From: Candidatus Flexifilum breve
GTDB lineage: Bacteria; Chloroflexota; Anaerolineae; Aggregatilineales; Phototrophicaceae
Direction: 5' to 3'
Length of the DNA stretch: 64,000 nucleotides
Assembly (NCBI GenBank): GCA_016717205.1
Contig: JADKGC010000004.1
Span: 558,001-622,000 of the forward strand
Positions 1 to 8,575 of this stretch are shown here, piece after piece. The notes below the pieces were generated by a model. The model was not told the origin of the DNA and searched no databases. It saw only the letters and a program-made list of their open reading frames with translations. The position numbers and the translations under genes were made by a program. Every line of letters begins with the position of its first letter. Position 1 is the stretch's first letter.

Positions 1-882
1 GCCACGCAGATGGTGGTCGAAATGACCTCGCTGCAAGGTATCATGGGGCGTGAATATGCGCGCTTGAGCGGCAACCCGCCGGAAGTCGCGGAGGCGATTT
101 TCGAGCATTGGCTGCCGCGTTTCGCGGGCGATAAGCTGCCCGCCAGCTCCGCCGGGACGATCCTCGCGCTGGCAGATCGCCTCGACAGCCTCGTTGGGTT
201 GTTCGCCGCCGGACTCGCGCCGCAGAGCAACGCGGATCCGTATGGGCTGCGCCGCGCCGCACTTGGCGTCATCCTCATCGTGACGAGCAAGGGTGTGGAT
301 GTCGATCTGGCGCAGGCCGTTGAGTTGGTCGCGAAAGAACAGCCGATCCCCGTCTCCGCCGAAGTGCAGCGCGACGTGCTCGACTTCATCGCCGGGCGTC
401 TGCGCGTGTGGATCGAGGAGCAGGGCTGGTCGTATGACGTCGTCGCTTCCGTACTGGCGGCACAGTCGCGCAACCCGGCGCGGGCGCTGCAGGGCATCCG
501 TGAGTTGAGCGACTGGGTCAAGCGTGACGGGTGGGAGAACATTCTCGACGGCTTCGCGCGCTGCGTGCGCATCACGCGCAATGAGAAGGAACTGTTCGCG
601 GTTGATCCAGCGTTGTTCATTCAGGCGGAAGAAGGCGCGCTGTACGCGGCCTATCAAGCGGCGGCGGCCAAGCTGACCGCTGACAGCGGCGTCAATGACT
701 TTCTGTCCGCCTTCGCGCCTATCATCCCGTCGATCAGCGCGTACTTCGGCACGGGCAAGAATGACGGCGTGCTCGTCAATCACGAAGATCCGGCGATCCG
801 CCGCAATCGTCTCGGTTTGCTGCAGGCGATCAGCGCGATGCAGGCCGGGCGCGCGGATCTCAGCCATTTGAGCGGATTCTAG
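1..882 (+). CDS. glyS: Glycine--tRNA ligase beta subunit, C-terminal part (5' truncated by window edge)
   Basis: The reading frame is open from base 1 to the stop at 880-882, so the gene begins outside the window; an internal ATG at base 10 is not the start. The 293 residues match the C-terminal half of the bacterial class II glycyl-tRNA synthetase beta subunit: the HD-like core with 'ALADRLDSLVGLF', 'PYGLRRAALG', and the terminal anticodon-binding helical region ending in 'DPAIRRNRLGLLQAI', a hallmark of GlyS. In the alpha2beta2 enzyme this subunit recognises tRNA-Gly while the alpha subunit activates glycine. Whether the alpha part is fused upstream or separate cannot be seen. It is followed after a 6-base gap by a palindromic repeat. 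Confidence 0.93.
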   Translation, partial: ATQMVVEMTSLQGIMGREYARLSGNPPEVAEAIFEHWLPRFAGDKLPASSAGTILALADRLDSLVGLFAAGLAPQSNADPYGLRRAALGVILIVTSKGVDVDLAQAVELVAKEQPIPVSAEVQRDVLDFIAGRLRVWIEEQGWSYDVVASVLAAQSRNPARALQGIRELSDWVKRDGWENILDGFARCVRITRNEKELFAVDPALFIQAEEGALYAAYQAAAAKLTADSGVNDFLSAFAPIIPSISAYFGTGKNDGVLVNHEDPAIRRNRLGLLQAISAMQAGRADLSHLSGF

Positions 883-888
883 GAGCAG

Positions 889-984
889 CCTCACCCCCTA
901 ACCCCCTCTCCATGCGGCGAGGGGGAATTGGGCGAACGGTCGTCAAGTTCCCTCTCCCCGCGGAGAGGGGATTTAGGGGTGAGG
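889..984. repeat. Intergenic inverted repeat, family A (CCTCACCCC...GGGGTGAGG)
   Basis: The ends are complementary (CCTCACCCCCTAA at 889-901, TTAGGGGTGAGG at 973-984) and nested C-rich/G-rich arms (CCCTCTCC / GGAGAGGG) lie inside, so the unit can fold into a long hairpin. A full relative lies at 9091-9181, shorter relatives at 8303-8340 and 29555-29578, and one inside a gene at 60541-60601. It separates glyS from corA and contributes a spurious N-terminal extension to the corA frame. Confidence 0.75.
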
Positions 985-1011
985 TCAGATCAGTGCCGAT
1001 GAGGAGTGCCT

Positions 1012-1970
1012 ATGCAGATTGTCCAGTTTCAGGAAAACGGATCAAGTCAGGAAATCCTAGCCCCGATTGGGCGACCCTGCTCAAGGCTGACGGTTTCGTG
1101 TGGGTCGATATCGTCAATCCGTCAACCGACGACATCAAGATGATGCGCGAGGTGTTCCACTTTCACCCGCTGGCCATCGAAGATACGCTCAACGAACGGC
1201 AGCGCCCGAAAATTGAAGAATATCCGGATCACTTATTTACGATTCTCAACCCGATCAACACGTTTGCCGACGAACTGACGTTCCGCGAACTGGACGTGTT
1301 TGTCGGGCGCAAGTATTTCGTCACCGTGCGCGACTACATCGACGAACCCGTGATCGAGGCGGTCAAGCATCAATGTAATGTCCGGGTGGGCAACGGCCAC
1401 AAGATGACGGTTGGCTATGTGATGTACGCGTTGGCGGATCACATCGTGGATGGCTACTTCCCCGTGCTCGACGGCATGACCGACCGCGCCGAGGACATCA
1501 GCGAAGAGATTATCGAGAAGCCGACGCCCGAACTGCTGCAGGAATTGTTCACCATCAAGCGGGCACTGGCGGAAATGGCGCGTGTCACCGGGCAGCAGCG
1601 CGACATGTTTAATGTATTTTTGCGCGAAGACAACCCGTTTGTCAGCCAGGATGTGATGCGCTACTACATGCGTGATGTGTACGATCACCTGATCCGCGTC
1701 AGCGATATGATCGTGACCTCGCGCGATACCGTGTCCGGCGCCATTGAATTGTATCTCTCATCCGCCTCGAATCGCCTGAATGTCATTGTGCAGCGCCTGA
1801 CCGTAATCACGATTGGGACGGGCGCGCTGGCGGTCATCACCGGTTTCTATGGCATGAACTTCGAACACACCTTTCCGTCGTTTGATATGTGGTGGGGCGT
1901 GCCCTTTGTCATTGTTTTGATGATCATCACGTTGGCCTTGGTGCGTTACGTGTTAGGACGGCTCGATTGA
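1012..1970 (+). CDS. corA: CorA-family magnesium/divalent cation transporter (apparent -1 frameshift near N-terminus)
   Basis: CorA proteins form homopentameric channels for Mg2+ (some carry Co2+ or other metals). The C-terminus has the two membrane helices with the signature 'YGMN' at the end of TM1 and a basic tail; the soluble N-terminal part includes 'AIEDTLNERQRPKIEEYPDHLF', typical of the family. Start: ATG 1012 has a strong GAGGAG ribosome site 7 bases upstream, but its frame (MQIVQFQENGSSQEILAP) is joined to the conserved frame (DWATLLKADGFVWVDI) only if the C-run at 1061-1064 is one base longer; the corrected product is about 319 residues, the normal CorA length. The open frame that extends back to 912 without correction runs through the repeat and is not credible as an N-terminus. 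Confidence 0.88.
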
Positions 1971-1972
1971 GG

Positions 1973-2001
1973 TTGTCCCCACGCGCCGACGCGCCTATAA
2001 T
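1973..2001 (+). promoter_or_regulatory. Probable sigma-70 promoter for dnaG-rpoD
   Basis: TTGTCC at 1973-1978 and a perfect TATAAT at 1996-2001 are separated by 17 bases, just after the corA stop and 35 bases before the dnaG ATG. No terminator is visible between corA and this site. Confidence 0.65.
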
Positions 2002-2035
2002 GGTGCCTCAGATCAACGTAATGGGATAATCGCAG

Positions 2036-3088
2036 ATGTCAGTCGCAGACGAGATTAAGTCCAGACTCGACATTGTTCAATACATCAGCAAGACGGTGCC
2101 GCTCAAGCGGGCGGGCAGCGGTCGCTGGAAAGCGCCGTGTCCCTTCCACCACGAAAAGACGCCGAGTTTCCTTGTCGATGAAAACCGCCAGACGTGGCGC
2201 TGTTTTGGCGCGTGCGCGACCGGCGGTGACATCTTCAATTACGTGATGAAGCAGAACGGCTGGACGTTCCACGAGGCGCTGGAAGCGCTGGCGAAAGAGG
2301 CGGGCATCGACCTTAAGCCGCAGTCGCCGGAAGCCAAAGCGCGCGATCAGGAAGTCGACCGCCTGCGCGGTCTGCTCAAGGTCGTCGCGGATTACTACCA
2401 CGAACTGCTGAAACAACCTGAAGCGCGCGAAGTGCTCAAGTATGCGCGCAAGAAGCGCGGCCTGACTGAGGCGACCATCGACCAGTTCGGCATCGGCTAC
2501 GCGCCGGATGGCTGGCGCTACGCGCTCGACATGCTGCTCAACCTCGGCTATACCGAAGACGACGCGGTCAACGCGGGCGTCGCCAGCAAAAACGACAGCG
2601 GGCGCGTGTACGACCGCTTCCGCAACCGCCTGATTATCCCGATTCGTGATGAGCGCGGGCGGGTGGCCGGGTTCGGCGCGCGCGCGCTGGCCGCCGAAGA
2701 CAACCCCAAATATCTCAATTCGCCGCAGTCGGCGCTGTTCGACAAAGGCCGCTTACTCTTTGGGCTGGATCTCGCCGCCAAGAGCATCCGCGACAGCGGG
2801 ACGGCGGTCATCGTCGAAGGCTACCTCGACGCGATACAAGCGCATCAAGCCGGGTATACCAACGTGGTCGCGCAGATGGGCACGGCGCTGACCGAAATGC
2901 AGCTCAAGCTGATCGCGCCGAAGTGGGCGAAGAAGATCATTTTAGCCCTCGATTCTGACGCTGCGGGACAGAATGCGACGAAACGCTCCGTTGAAGTGGC
3001 GCGGGAAACGCTCCAATACAGCGATTCGGGAACATTGGCGATTGATATTCGGGTACTTGCGGTTCCCGGGGGCAAAAGACCCGGATGA
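2036..3088 (+). CDS. dnaG: DNA primase DnaG, N-terminal and Toprim part (frameshifted from its C-terminus)
   Basis: DnaG makes the RNA primers for replication. Visible are the N-terminal zinc-binding domain (CPFHHEKTPSF..., then CFGAC, residues about 35-65, a CHC2-type ribbon with C-x3-C in its second half rather than the common C-x2-C), the RNA polymerase domain ('YARKKRGLTEATIDQFGIGYAPDGW'-like region), and the Toprim fold with the catalytic Glu in 'VEGYLDA' and the DxD of 'ALDSDAAG'. The frame stops at 3086-3088 because the G-run at 3068-3072 appears to be one base too long; removing one G reads '...VLAVPGAKDPDDFIRETPEGW' straight into the next entry. The joined protein is about 671 residues, a normal length. 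First gene of a dnaG-rpoD pair. Confidence 0.93.
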   Translation: MSVADEIKSRLDIVQYISKTVPLKRAGSGRWKAPCPFHHEKTPSFLVDENRQTWRCFGACATGGDIFNYVMKQNGWTFHEALEALAKEAGIDLKPQSPEAKARDQEVDRLRGLLKVVADYYHELLKQPEAREVLKYARKKRGLTEATIDQFGIGYAPDGWRYALDMLLNLGYTEDDAVNAGVASKNDSGRVYDRFRNRLIIPIRDERGRVAGFGARALAAEDNPKYLNSPQSALFDKGRLLFGLDLAAKSIRDSGTAVIVEGYLDAIQAHQAGYTNVVAQMGTALTEMQLKLIAPKWAKKIILALDSDAAGQNATKRSVEVARETLQYSDSGTLAIDIRVLAVPGGKRPG

Positions 3089-4052
3089 CTTTATCCGCGA
3101 GACCCCGGAAGGCTGGGCGCAGCTCGTCGAGGCGGCTCAACCGGTCGTTGATTACCTGATTGAGGCGGAAAAAGCGACGCTGCCAAGCCGCCCAACCTTA
3201 GCCGACCGTGAAGCCGTCGCCCTGCGTCTGCTGCCGATCCTCACGGCGTCGGAAAATGATCTCTCCAACGGCATGAACGTGATCAAACTTTCGGCGGCGC
3301 TGGCACTCCCGCAGGAGCGGCTCGAAGGCTGGATGCTGGATCAGGCGAACAAACTCAAGGCGTCTACGCCTGCGCCGAAGCCGCCCCCCATGCCGGAACC
3401 GCCGCGCGCCCCGGTCGATTCGTCGGATGATATGCCGGACTTTGACTCGCCGCGCATCCTGCAGCGGGCGGTCGCGGTCGCGCCGATCTTGGCGGACGAT
3501 AAGCCCCCGCTCGAACTGGATTGTTTACGGATCCTGTTCACACAGCCGGATCTGTACTATCATGTAAACCGCAAATTTCGTGAACTCGCCGGGGATAACC
3601 CACTCTTACAAGCCACGCTGTCAGATCTTTCCTCGGAGGACTTCACCCGGACAGCCTATCGTACCCTCATGCAGTTGTTCATGGTCGCCGTGGCCCAGGA
3701 TGAGATGGATTTTGCGGCCTATGTTCGAACTCATCTCCCGTCCGAACTGTTCGACGAGCTGAACTCGGTCTTGGCCGATCAATGGGCGGAATTGCGCGGT
3801 CGCGTCACTTTTGGCGCTGACCTCGACATGATCAGGCAGGACAAGCGTACCGCCCGCACGGTCGATCCCAGTGTGGATCTGATCGTCAAAGTACTGCTCT
3901 TGCGCCGTGCGCGCTTAGAGCGTGAGCGACAGGAAATGTTGTTCCTGTCGGTAGAGGACGGCGACATTATGTCGCTGATCAACGGTTCTGTTTTAGCGAA
4001 GCGGCTCATTGATGCAGAGTTAAATCGTCGGGCACAGTCACAGCGCAGTTGA
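3069..4052 (+). CDS. dnaG: DNA primase DnaG, C-terminal part (continuation after frameshift)
   Basis: This frame continues the primase from 'PGAKDPDDFIRETPEGW' (the conserved end of the polymerase domain) through a Pro/Ala-rich linker ('TPAPKPPPMPEPPRAP') to a helical C-terminal domain that in the family contacts the DnaB helicase. There is no good independent start codon or ribosome site, so it is not a separate gene: an ATG-like start at 2973 lies in out-of-frame primase sequence. The stop overlaps the region just ahead of rpoD, implying translational coupling. Confidence 0.88.
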   Translation, partial: GAKDPDDFIRETPEGWAQLVEAAQPVVDYLIEAEKATLPSRPTLADREAVALRLLPILTASENDLSNGMNVIKLSAALALPQERLEGWMLDQANKLKASTPAPKPPPMPEPPRAPVDSSDDMPDFDSPRILQRAVAVAPILADDKPPLELDCLRILFTQPDLYYHVNRKFRELAGDNPLLQATLSDLSSEDFTRTAYRTLMQLFMVAVAQDEMDFAAYVRTHLPSELFDELNSVLADQWAELRGRVTFGADLDMIRQDKRTARTVDPSVDLIVKVLLLRRARLERERQEMLFLSVEDGDIMSLINGSVLAKRLIDAELNRRAQSQRS

Positions 4053-4060
4053 GTGAGGTT

Positions 4061-5710
4061 ATGGCGAAGAAACGCACCAAGAAAAATGAAGTCCGGCAAA
4101 CGGACGAATTCACGAAGGCGTCGGCAGAAGATGCGGACGAATTGACCAGCGACGTCGAATTTGAAGACTTCGATGATGATGGGGGCGATGACGATGAGTT
4201 ATACGACGAAATCGACGTCAAAGGTGATGATCAACTCGATCTGCTGACTGACGAGGACGGCCTTGACGACGTCGACGAAGACCTGATCCTCGAAGGCATG
4301 CGCCTCGACACGTTTGCCCTCGCCGATGACCCGGTGCGCATGTACCTCAAGGAGATCGGGCAGGTCCCGCTGCTCGACCCCAACCGCGAAACGTGGTTGA
4401 GCGCGCAGATCGCGGCGGATCGTCTGCTGCAAGCGACGCTCGATAAGCTGTGCGCCGCTGAACCCGGTCAACTGCCGCGCATGCCCGAACCCGCCGAGGT
4501 GATCGAGGCGATTTACGCCGGCTTGGTCAAGTCGTGGGATGAAGTGCTGGCGTCGGTCAAACCGTTTAAGTTGAATCCGCCCGACCTCAAGGCGCTCATC
4601 ACCGAAGCGCAGTTCGTCGCCGAGCACTGGGACACGACCGGACACTCGTATATCCGCGAATTCCTGCGTCAGCGCGACTGGGGGCGCGATGATGCGTGGA
4701 CGGAACTGGCGCGGCGCGTCTTTGCCAGCTTCCACGCGCTCTACCTGATCCCCTTCCGCGAACAGACACTGGTCGGGCGTGCCTACGAAAAAGAAGGCAC
4801 GCTACCGAGCGTCGAGCAGTTCCACGCGTGGTTGGTAGAAGATGACCTCGCGCTGGAAATTTTGCCGGAGAAGTTTGAGGAGATGGAACAGCAGGCGGAA
4901 TTCGCCGCCGAGTCGCTGACCCGCGCCAACCTGCGCCTCGTCGTCAGCGTGGCGAAGCGTTACATGGGGCGCGGCATCAACTTCCTCGATCTGATTCAGG
5001 AAGGCAACATCGGCCTGCTGCGCGCGGTCGCCAAGTTCGACCACACCAAAGGCTTCAAGTTCAGCACGTATGCGACGTGGTGGATTCGCCAGGCGATCAG
5101 CCGCGCGATTGCTGACCAGGCGCGCACGATCCGCATTCCGGTGCACATGGTCGAGACGATCAACCGCCTGATGCGCGTGCAGCGCCAGCTCACGCAGGAA
5201 CTGGGCGCTGAACCGAGTGCCGAGCAGATCGCGCTGGAGATGGACTTCCTCACGCCGGAAGAGACGCGCGCCATCAAGCTGATTCGCCGGGATGGGGCAC
5301 GTATGGACCCCGGCCTGACGCGCAAGCTGCGCCGCGCCGCGCAAAAAGTCCGCAAGATCATGCGGCTGTCGCAAGAGCCGATGAGCCTCGAAATGCCGAT
5401 CGGGCAAGAAGACAACAGCCTGCTCGGCGACTTCATCGAAGACGACAAAGTCCCCGGCCCGGTGGACGCGGCCAGTCGCCAACTGCTGAAAGAGCAGATC
5501 CGCTCGGCGTTGGGCGTGCTCAGCGAACGCGAGCGCGAAGTGCTGGAAATGCGCTTTGGCCTGCTCGACGGGCAGGATCACACGCTGGAAGAAGTCGGCA
5601 AGCACTTCGGCGTGACGCGCGAACGCATCCGCCAGATTGAAGCGAAGGCGCTGCGCAAACTGCGCCACCCGACCCGCAGTCGCCAACTGCGCGATTATCT
5701 GGAAATTTAG
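4061..5710 (+). CDS. rpoD: Principal RNA polymerase sigma factor (RpoD/SigA)
   Basis: The 549-residue product has the housekeeping sigma-70 layout: an acidic N-terminal stretch (residues about 20-85, Asp/Glu-rich) in place of a typical region 1.1, region 1.2 ('DPVRMYLKEIGQVPLL', from about 89), a 150-residue non-conserved spacer, region 2 from about 288 ('NLRLVVSVAKRYMGRG', 'FSTYATWWIRQAISRAI'), region 3, and region 4 from about 487 with the -35 recognition helix-turn-helix ('TLEEVGKHFGVTRERIRQIE'). The ATG at 4061 is preferred because GTGAGG precedes it; an in-frame TTG at 4049 overlaps the dnaG end. Arrangement dnaG-rpoD is the classic macromolecular synthesis operon order. Confidence 0.96.
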   Translation: MAKKRTKKNEVRQTDEFTKASAEDADELTSDVEFEDFDDDGGDDDELYDEIDVKGDDQLDLLTDEDGLDDVDEDLILEGMRLDTFALADDPVRMYLKEIGQVPLLDPNRETWLSAQIAADRLLQATLDKLCAAEPGQLPRMPEPAEVIEAIYAGLVKSWDEVLASVKPFKLNPPDLKALITEAQFVAEHWDTTGHSYIREFLRQRDWGRDDAWTELARRVFASFHALYLIPFREQTLVGRAYEKEGTLPSVEQFHAWLVEDDLALEILPEKFEEMEQQAEFAAESLTRANLRLVVSVAKRYMGRGINFLDLIQEGNIGLLRAVAKFDHTKGFKFSTYATWWIRQAISRAIADQARTIRIPVHMVETINRLMRVQRQLTQELGAEPSAEQIALEMDFLTPEETRAIKLIRRDGARMDPGLTRKLRRAAQKVRKIMRLSQEPMSLEMPIGQEDNSLLGDFIEDDKVPGPVDAASRQLLKEQIRSALGVLSEREREVLEMRFGLLDGQDHTLEEVGKHFGVTRERIRQIEAKALRKLRHPTRSRQLRDYLEI

Positions 5711-5716
5711 TGCAGC

Positions 5717-5746
5717 GGGGCGGTCAATGTACCGCCCTGTTTGTTG
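5717..5746 (+). terminator. Probable terminator after rpoD
   Basis: GGGCGGT (5718-5724) and ACCGCCC (5731-5737) form a 7-bp stem with a 6-base loop, followed by TGTTTGTT. The U-tract is interrupted, so termination may be partial. Confidence 0.55.
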
Positions 5747-5768
5747 ATTCCCCGAAGTGAGGTTGCCC

Positions 5769-7265
5769 ATGTCCGAAGAGTTGCGCGCCCAAGCTGTTGC
5801 CCAAATCGAAGCGGCGTTTGCCGAGACGCCCGCGCCATCGCCCGAGGGGGACTGGCACACGTTTTACGAGTGCGCCGACCTCAAGGCCGAGTGGCAGGGG
5901 CAGCACTGGCGCGACCTCACGACGGAGATGATCTTCAACTGGCGCGACTGCGTCACCAATCTAGCGCCAGAAGCTTTCCGGTTCTACCTCCCCGCGTTCA
6001 TGATCCATTCTCTGCTGCACCCTCACGAAGTGGATACGCTGCTCGATAGCATTCTCGTCGCCCTTGCGCCGAGCTCTGGCCAACCCTTCAGCACGCATCA
6101 CAACCGCAAACTGGTCGCGAATGCGAGTATCTTCACATCTGCCGAAGCTGAAGCGGTACTCGCTTTCTTGCCCGCGCTCAAGTCGTGGGCGGATGGCGTG
6201 ACTTTTTCGCCATATTACCCGTACGCGGAAGTGGGGCACAAATCTGCTCTGCGTTTCTGGGAAGCGGTGCGCGATAAGATCACGCTCCCTGTCGAAATCG
6301 ACACATCCTACGATCAGCGGCGGGCGGCACTGCACTCCCGGCGCATTTTCACGGACAAGCAGATCACGGCGTTTCGCGTGCCGACACCGCTTGGCCTGCG
6401 ACCGCCCGCGCCCGATCGCATCCCCGGTACGTATAAAGCGCCGGACGCGCTGATGAACGCGGGTCTGCTCGTCATGCTCAACGCGATGGACGGCGGGCGC
6501 ATCGAAGTCGATCCGTATTCGCCGGACATTGAGCCGGAAACGAATGTGCGCAATCGGCGCGGACTGTGCCGCCAGTCGTGGTTCATCGCGCAGATGGTCG
6601 AATCGCTCACGCCGGTCGACGTGAACTTCCAACTGCTGATCGGCGGCGATTGCAGTCTCCTGATCGGCGCGGCGCTCGGACTCAAGCGGGTGGGACGCTA
6701 CGGGCTGATCTTCATGGACGGGCACACCGACTTCCAGACACCGGAAACATCGGCCTCGAAAGCAGCGGCGGGCATGGATCTCGCGCTGGTCACGGGCTAC
6801 GGGCCGGACGCGCTCACCAACATGGAAGGTCTGAAGCCGTACATCCGCGAATCGGATGTAGTGGTGTTCGGCAACCGCGATATCGAAGATCGGGAGACGT
6901 ACTACGCCAAAGCGATCTTCGAGACGGACATCAGCATGATCACGCTGGACTACGCGCGGCAGGTCGGCGTGGAGATGGCGGCGCAGCAGGCGGTCGAGCT
7001 GCTCAGGCAGCGCGGCGTGCCGGGCTTCTGGATTCACCTTGACGCCGATGTGCTCGACAGCGCCATCATGCCCGCGGTCGATTCGCCCATGCCCGGCGGC
7101 TTGAGCTACGCCGAGCTGATCGCGGCGCTGCGCGTGTTCCTCAGTTCGGGGCTGGCGGTCGGCATGGAGATCACGATCTACGACCCCGACCTCGATCCCG
7201 ATGGCAGCATCGCCCGCGCCTATGTCGACGCACTGGTCGAGGCGTTTCACTACGCCACCCCCTGA
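5769..7265 (+). CDS. Arginase-family ureohydrolase with N-terminal DUF6714-like domain
   Basis: The C-terminal half (from about residue 205) is an arginase/agmatinase fold enzyme, a family that hydrolyses guanidino compounds with a dimanganese centre. Ligand motifs are GGDCS (about 290; His usually present is Cys), DGHTD (about 317, all three ligands kept) and HLDADVLD (about 422, both Asp kept). The N-terminal ~190 residues ('FYLPAFMIHSLL', 'FWEAV') resemble DUF6714, a domain of unknown role; such a fusion is unusual, and the assignment to DUF6714 is from memory of the family pattern. At 498 residues it is far longer than arginases (about 300). Start ATG 5769 has AAGTGAGG just upstream. Substrate is unknown; a second arginase-like gene follows at 7390. 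Confidence 0.8.
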   Translation: MSEELRAQAVAQIEAAFAETPAPSPEGDWHTFYECADLKAEWQGQHWRDLTTEMIFNWRDCVTNLAPEAFRFYLPAFMIHSLLHPHEVDTLLDSILVALAPSSGQPFSTHHNRKLVANASIFTSAEAEAVLAFLPALKSWADGVTFSPYYPYAEVGHKSALRFWEAVRDKITLPVEIDTSYDQRRAALHSRRIFTDKQITAFRVPTPLGLRPPAPDRIPGTYKAPDALMNAGLLVMLNAMDGGRIEVDPYSPDIEPETNVRNRRGLCRQSWFIAQMVESLTPVDVNFQLLIGGDCSLLIGAALGLKRVGRYGLIFMDGHTDFQTPETSASKAAAGMDLALVTGYGPDALTNMEGLKPYIRESDVVVFGNRDIEDRETYYAKAIFETDISMITLDYARQVGVEMAAQQAVELLRQRGVPGFWIHLDADVLDSAIMPAVDSPMPGGLSYAELIAALRVFLSSGLAVGMEITIYDPDLDPDGSIARAYVDALVEAFHYATP

Positions 7266-7389
7266 CCTTTCGGCTAGCCGCCCCGTGCCGCCGCGTCACC
7301 AGCCGCGTTCGGTGCCGTTTCTCTAGAGACATTGCATGCCTCATCGTCTATATTAGAACTGAGGCTGGCGGTCACCGTGCGAGGACACC

Positions 7390-8296
7390 ATGAGGAAGAT
7401 TTGCATCATCAGCGCGCCGTCGAATTTGGGGCTGACGCCGCCCGCGCCGGGTCGCGACCCCGGGACGGTGCGCGCACCGCTGGCGCTGTTCAAGGCGGGG
7501 CTGCTGCAGCGGTTGCGCTACAAGGTGTATCACGGTCTCAAACCCGCCGACTATCAACCGCGCGTCACCCGCCGCACCAACGTGACGCAACCTCGAACGG
7601 CTGCGGCAGTTCTCGCGGCGCTTGGCGCGGCATGTGACCGAAAATGCACCGGATTACTTCCCGCTGGTGATCGGCGGCGACAGCAGCCTGTTGATCGGTG
7701 CGCTGCTTGGCCTCAAGCGGGTGGGACGCTGCGGGCTGATCTACTTGAGCGGGGGCGCGGACTTCCTGACCGCGGAGACCTCGACCAGCAAAGCGGCGGC
7801 GGGCATGACGCTCGCGCTCGCGACGGGGTACGGCTACGACAAACTCACGAATCTGGAGGGGCAGCGCCCATATGTGCGCGATTCGAACGCGGTGGTGTTC
7901 GGCAATCGCGACATGCTGGAGCGCGAGTCGTACCCCGGCAACCTGATCTTCGAGACGGATGTGAGCATCCTCACGCTGGACTATGCCCGCGAAATTGGCC
8001 TCGAAATGGCGTCCATGCTGGCGGTGGAACTGCTCAAGCAGCGCGGCGTCGATGGTTTCTGGCTGCACTTCGATGCGTCGGTGCTGGACTGCGAGGTCAT
8101 GCCCGCGGTCGCCGCGCCGCTCCCCGGCGGCATGAGCTACGCCGAGATGATCACGGTGCTGCGCGTGTTCCTCGATTCAGGATTGGCGGTGGGCATGGAC
8201 ATCACCGGGTTTGACCCTGACCGCACACCGGACGAGGAGTTCACGCGCCTGTACGTCGATGCGCTGATCGAGGCGCTGCAACCGGTGGAAGAATGA
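7390..8296 (+). CDS. Degenerate arginase-family protein (frameshifted; most metal ligands lost)
   Basis: Paralogue of the C-terminal half of the upstream gene: 'NLGLTPPAPGRDPGTVRAP' matches 'PLGLRPPAPDRIPGTYKAP', and the region after 7595 matches nearly throughout. One extra base around 7580-7590 breaks the frame: the start frame (ATG 7390, GAGGA ribosome site) reads to 'RRTNVT', then homology continues as 'NLERLRQFSRRLARHVTENA' in the next frame. Corrected length is about 301 residues, normal for an arginase. The metal motifs are altered: GGDSS instead of GGDH/C, SGGAD instead of DxHxD, and HFDASVLD with the second Asp lost. It is therefore probably not an active ureohydrolase; it could be a structural or regulatory partner of the first enzyme, or a decaying duplicate. 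Confidence 0.72.
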
Positions 8297-8302
8297 GCGC
8301 GA

Positions 8303-8340
8303 ACCTCACCCTGCTAGCAGTGAGGGGGGGAAGGGTGAGG
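8303..8340. repeat. Short family A repeat (CCTCACC...GGTGAGG)
   Basis: CCTCACCCT at its left end and AGGGTGAGG at its right end are complementary, with a nested CTGCTAGCAG palindrome. It follows the degenerate arginase and may act as a weak transcript end. Confidence 0.55.
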
Positions 8341-8360
8341 GAGGGGGGCCCGCGGTTTTC

Positions 8361-8385
8361 GTAGGGACGCGATTTATCGCGTCCG
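8361..8385. repeat. 25-bp palindromic repeat, family B, copy 1
   Basis: The sequence GTAGGGACGCGATTTATCGC plus GTCCG has complementary arms (GGACGCGAT / ATCGCGTCC). An exact copy is at 29607-29631. The gap 8297-8575 holds this, the previous repeat and the promoter described next. Confidence 0.7.
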
Positions 8386-8504
8386 CAACGTCCCCAGACC
8401 GACCTGTAACCCGTTTTCACGGTTTAACCCCTCGCTCTACTTGCGCAGGCAAGCAGGGTGAGCTGATCGATCTCCATCTTTAGGCGGATCTTTCCGCCAC
8501 CCAC

Positions 8505-8552
8505 TTGACTCTAATTTAGACTGGTCTAAAATTATATATAGATTTGTCTAAT
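8505..8552 (+). promoter_or_regulatory. Promoter with overlapping palindromic operator (TTTAGACTGGTCTAAA)
   Basis: TTGACT (8505-8510) and TAAAAT (8527-8532) are 16 bases apart. A perfect inverted repeat with 7-bp arms, TTTAGAC-TG-GTCTAAA (8515-8530), fills the spacer and enters the -10 box, and a related imperfect palindrome (TAGATTTGTCTA) follows around 8539-8550. This is the geometry of a dimeric repressor (TetR- or MarR-type) blocking polymerase. No regulator gene is adjacent. It drives the membrane protein at 8576. Confidence 0.6.
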
Positions 8553-8575
8553 CAAAGTTCCGGGGGGGAACGATC

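Noticed and set aside
912..1010. N-terminal extension of the corA reading frame
   Set aside because: It runs through the family A repeat, has no ribosome site, and is Arg-rich without similarity to CorA; ATG 1012 with a good ribosome site is the better start.
7390..8214. 274-codon ORF starting at 7390 read through in one frame
   Set aside because: After about 7588 its translation is Arg/Gly-rich nonsense while the arginase homology continues in the next frame.
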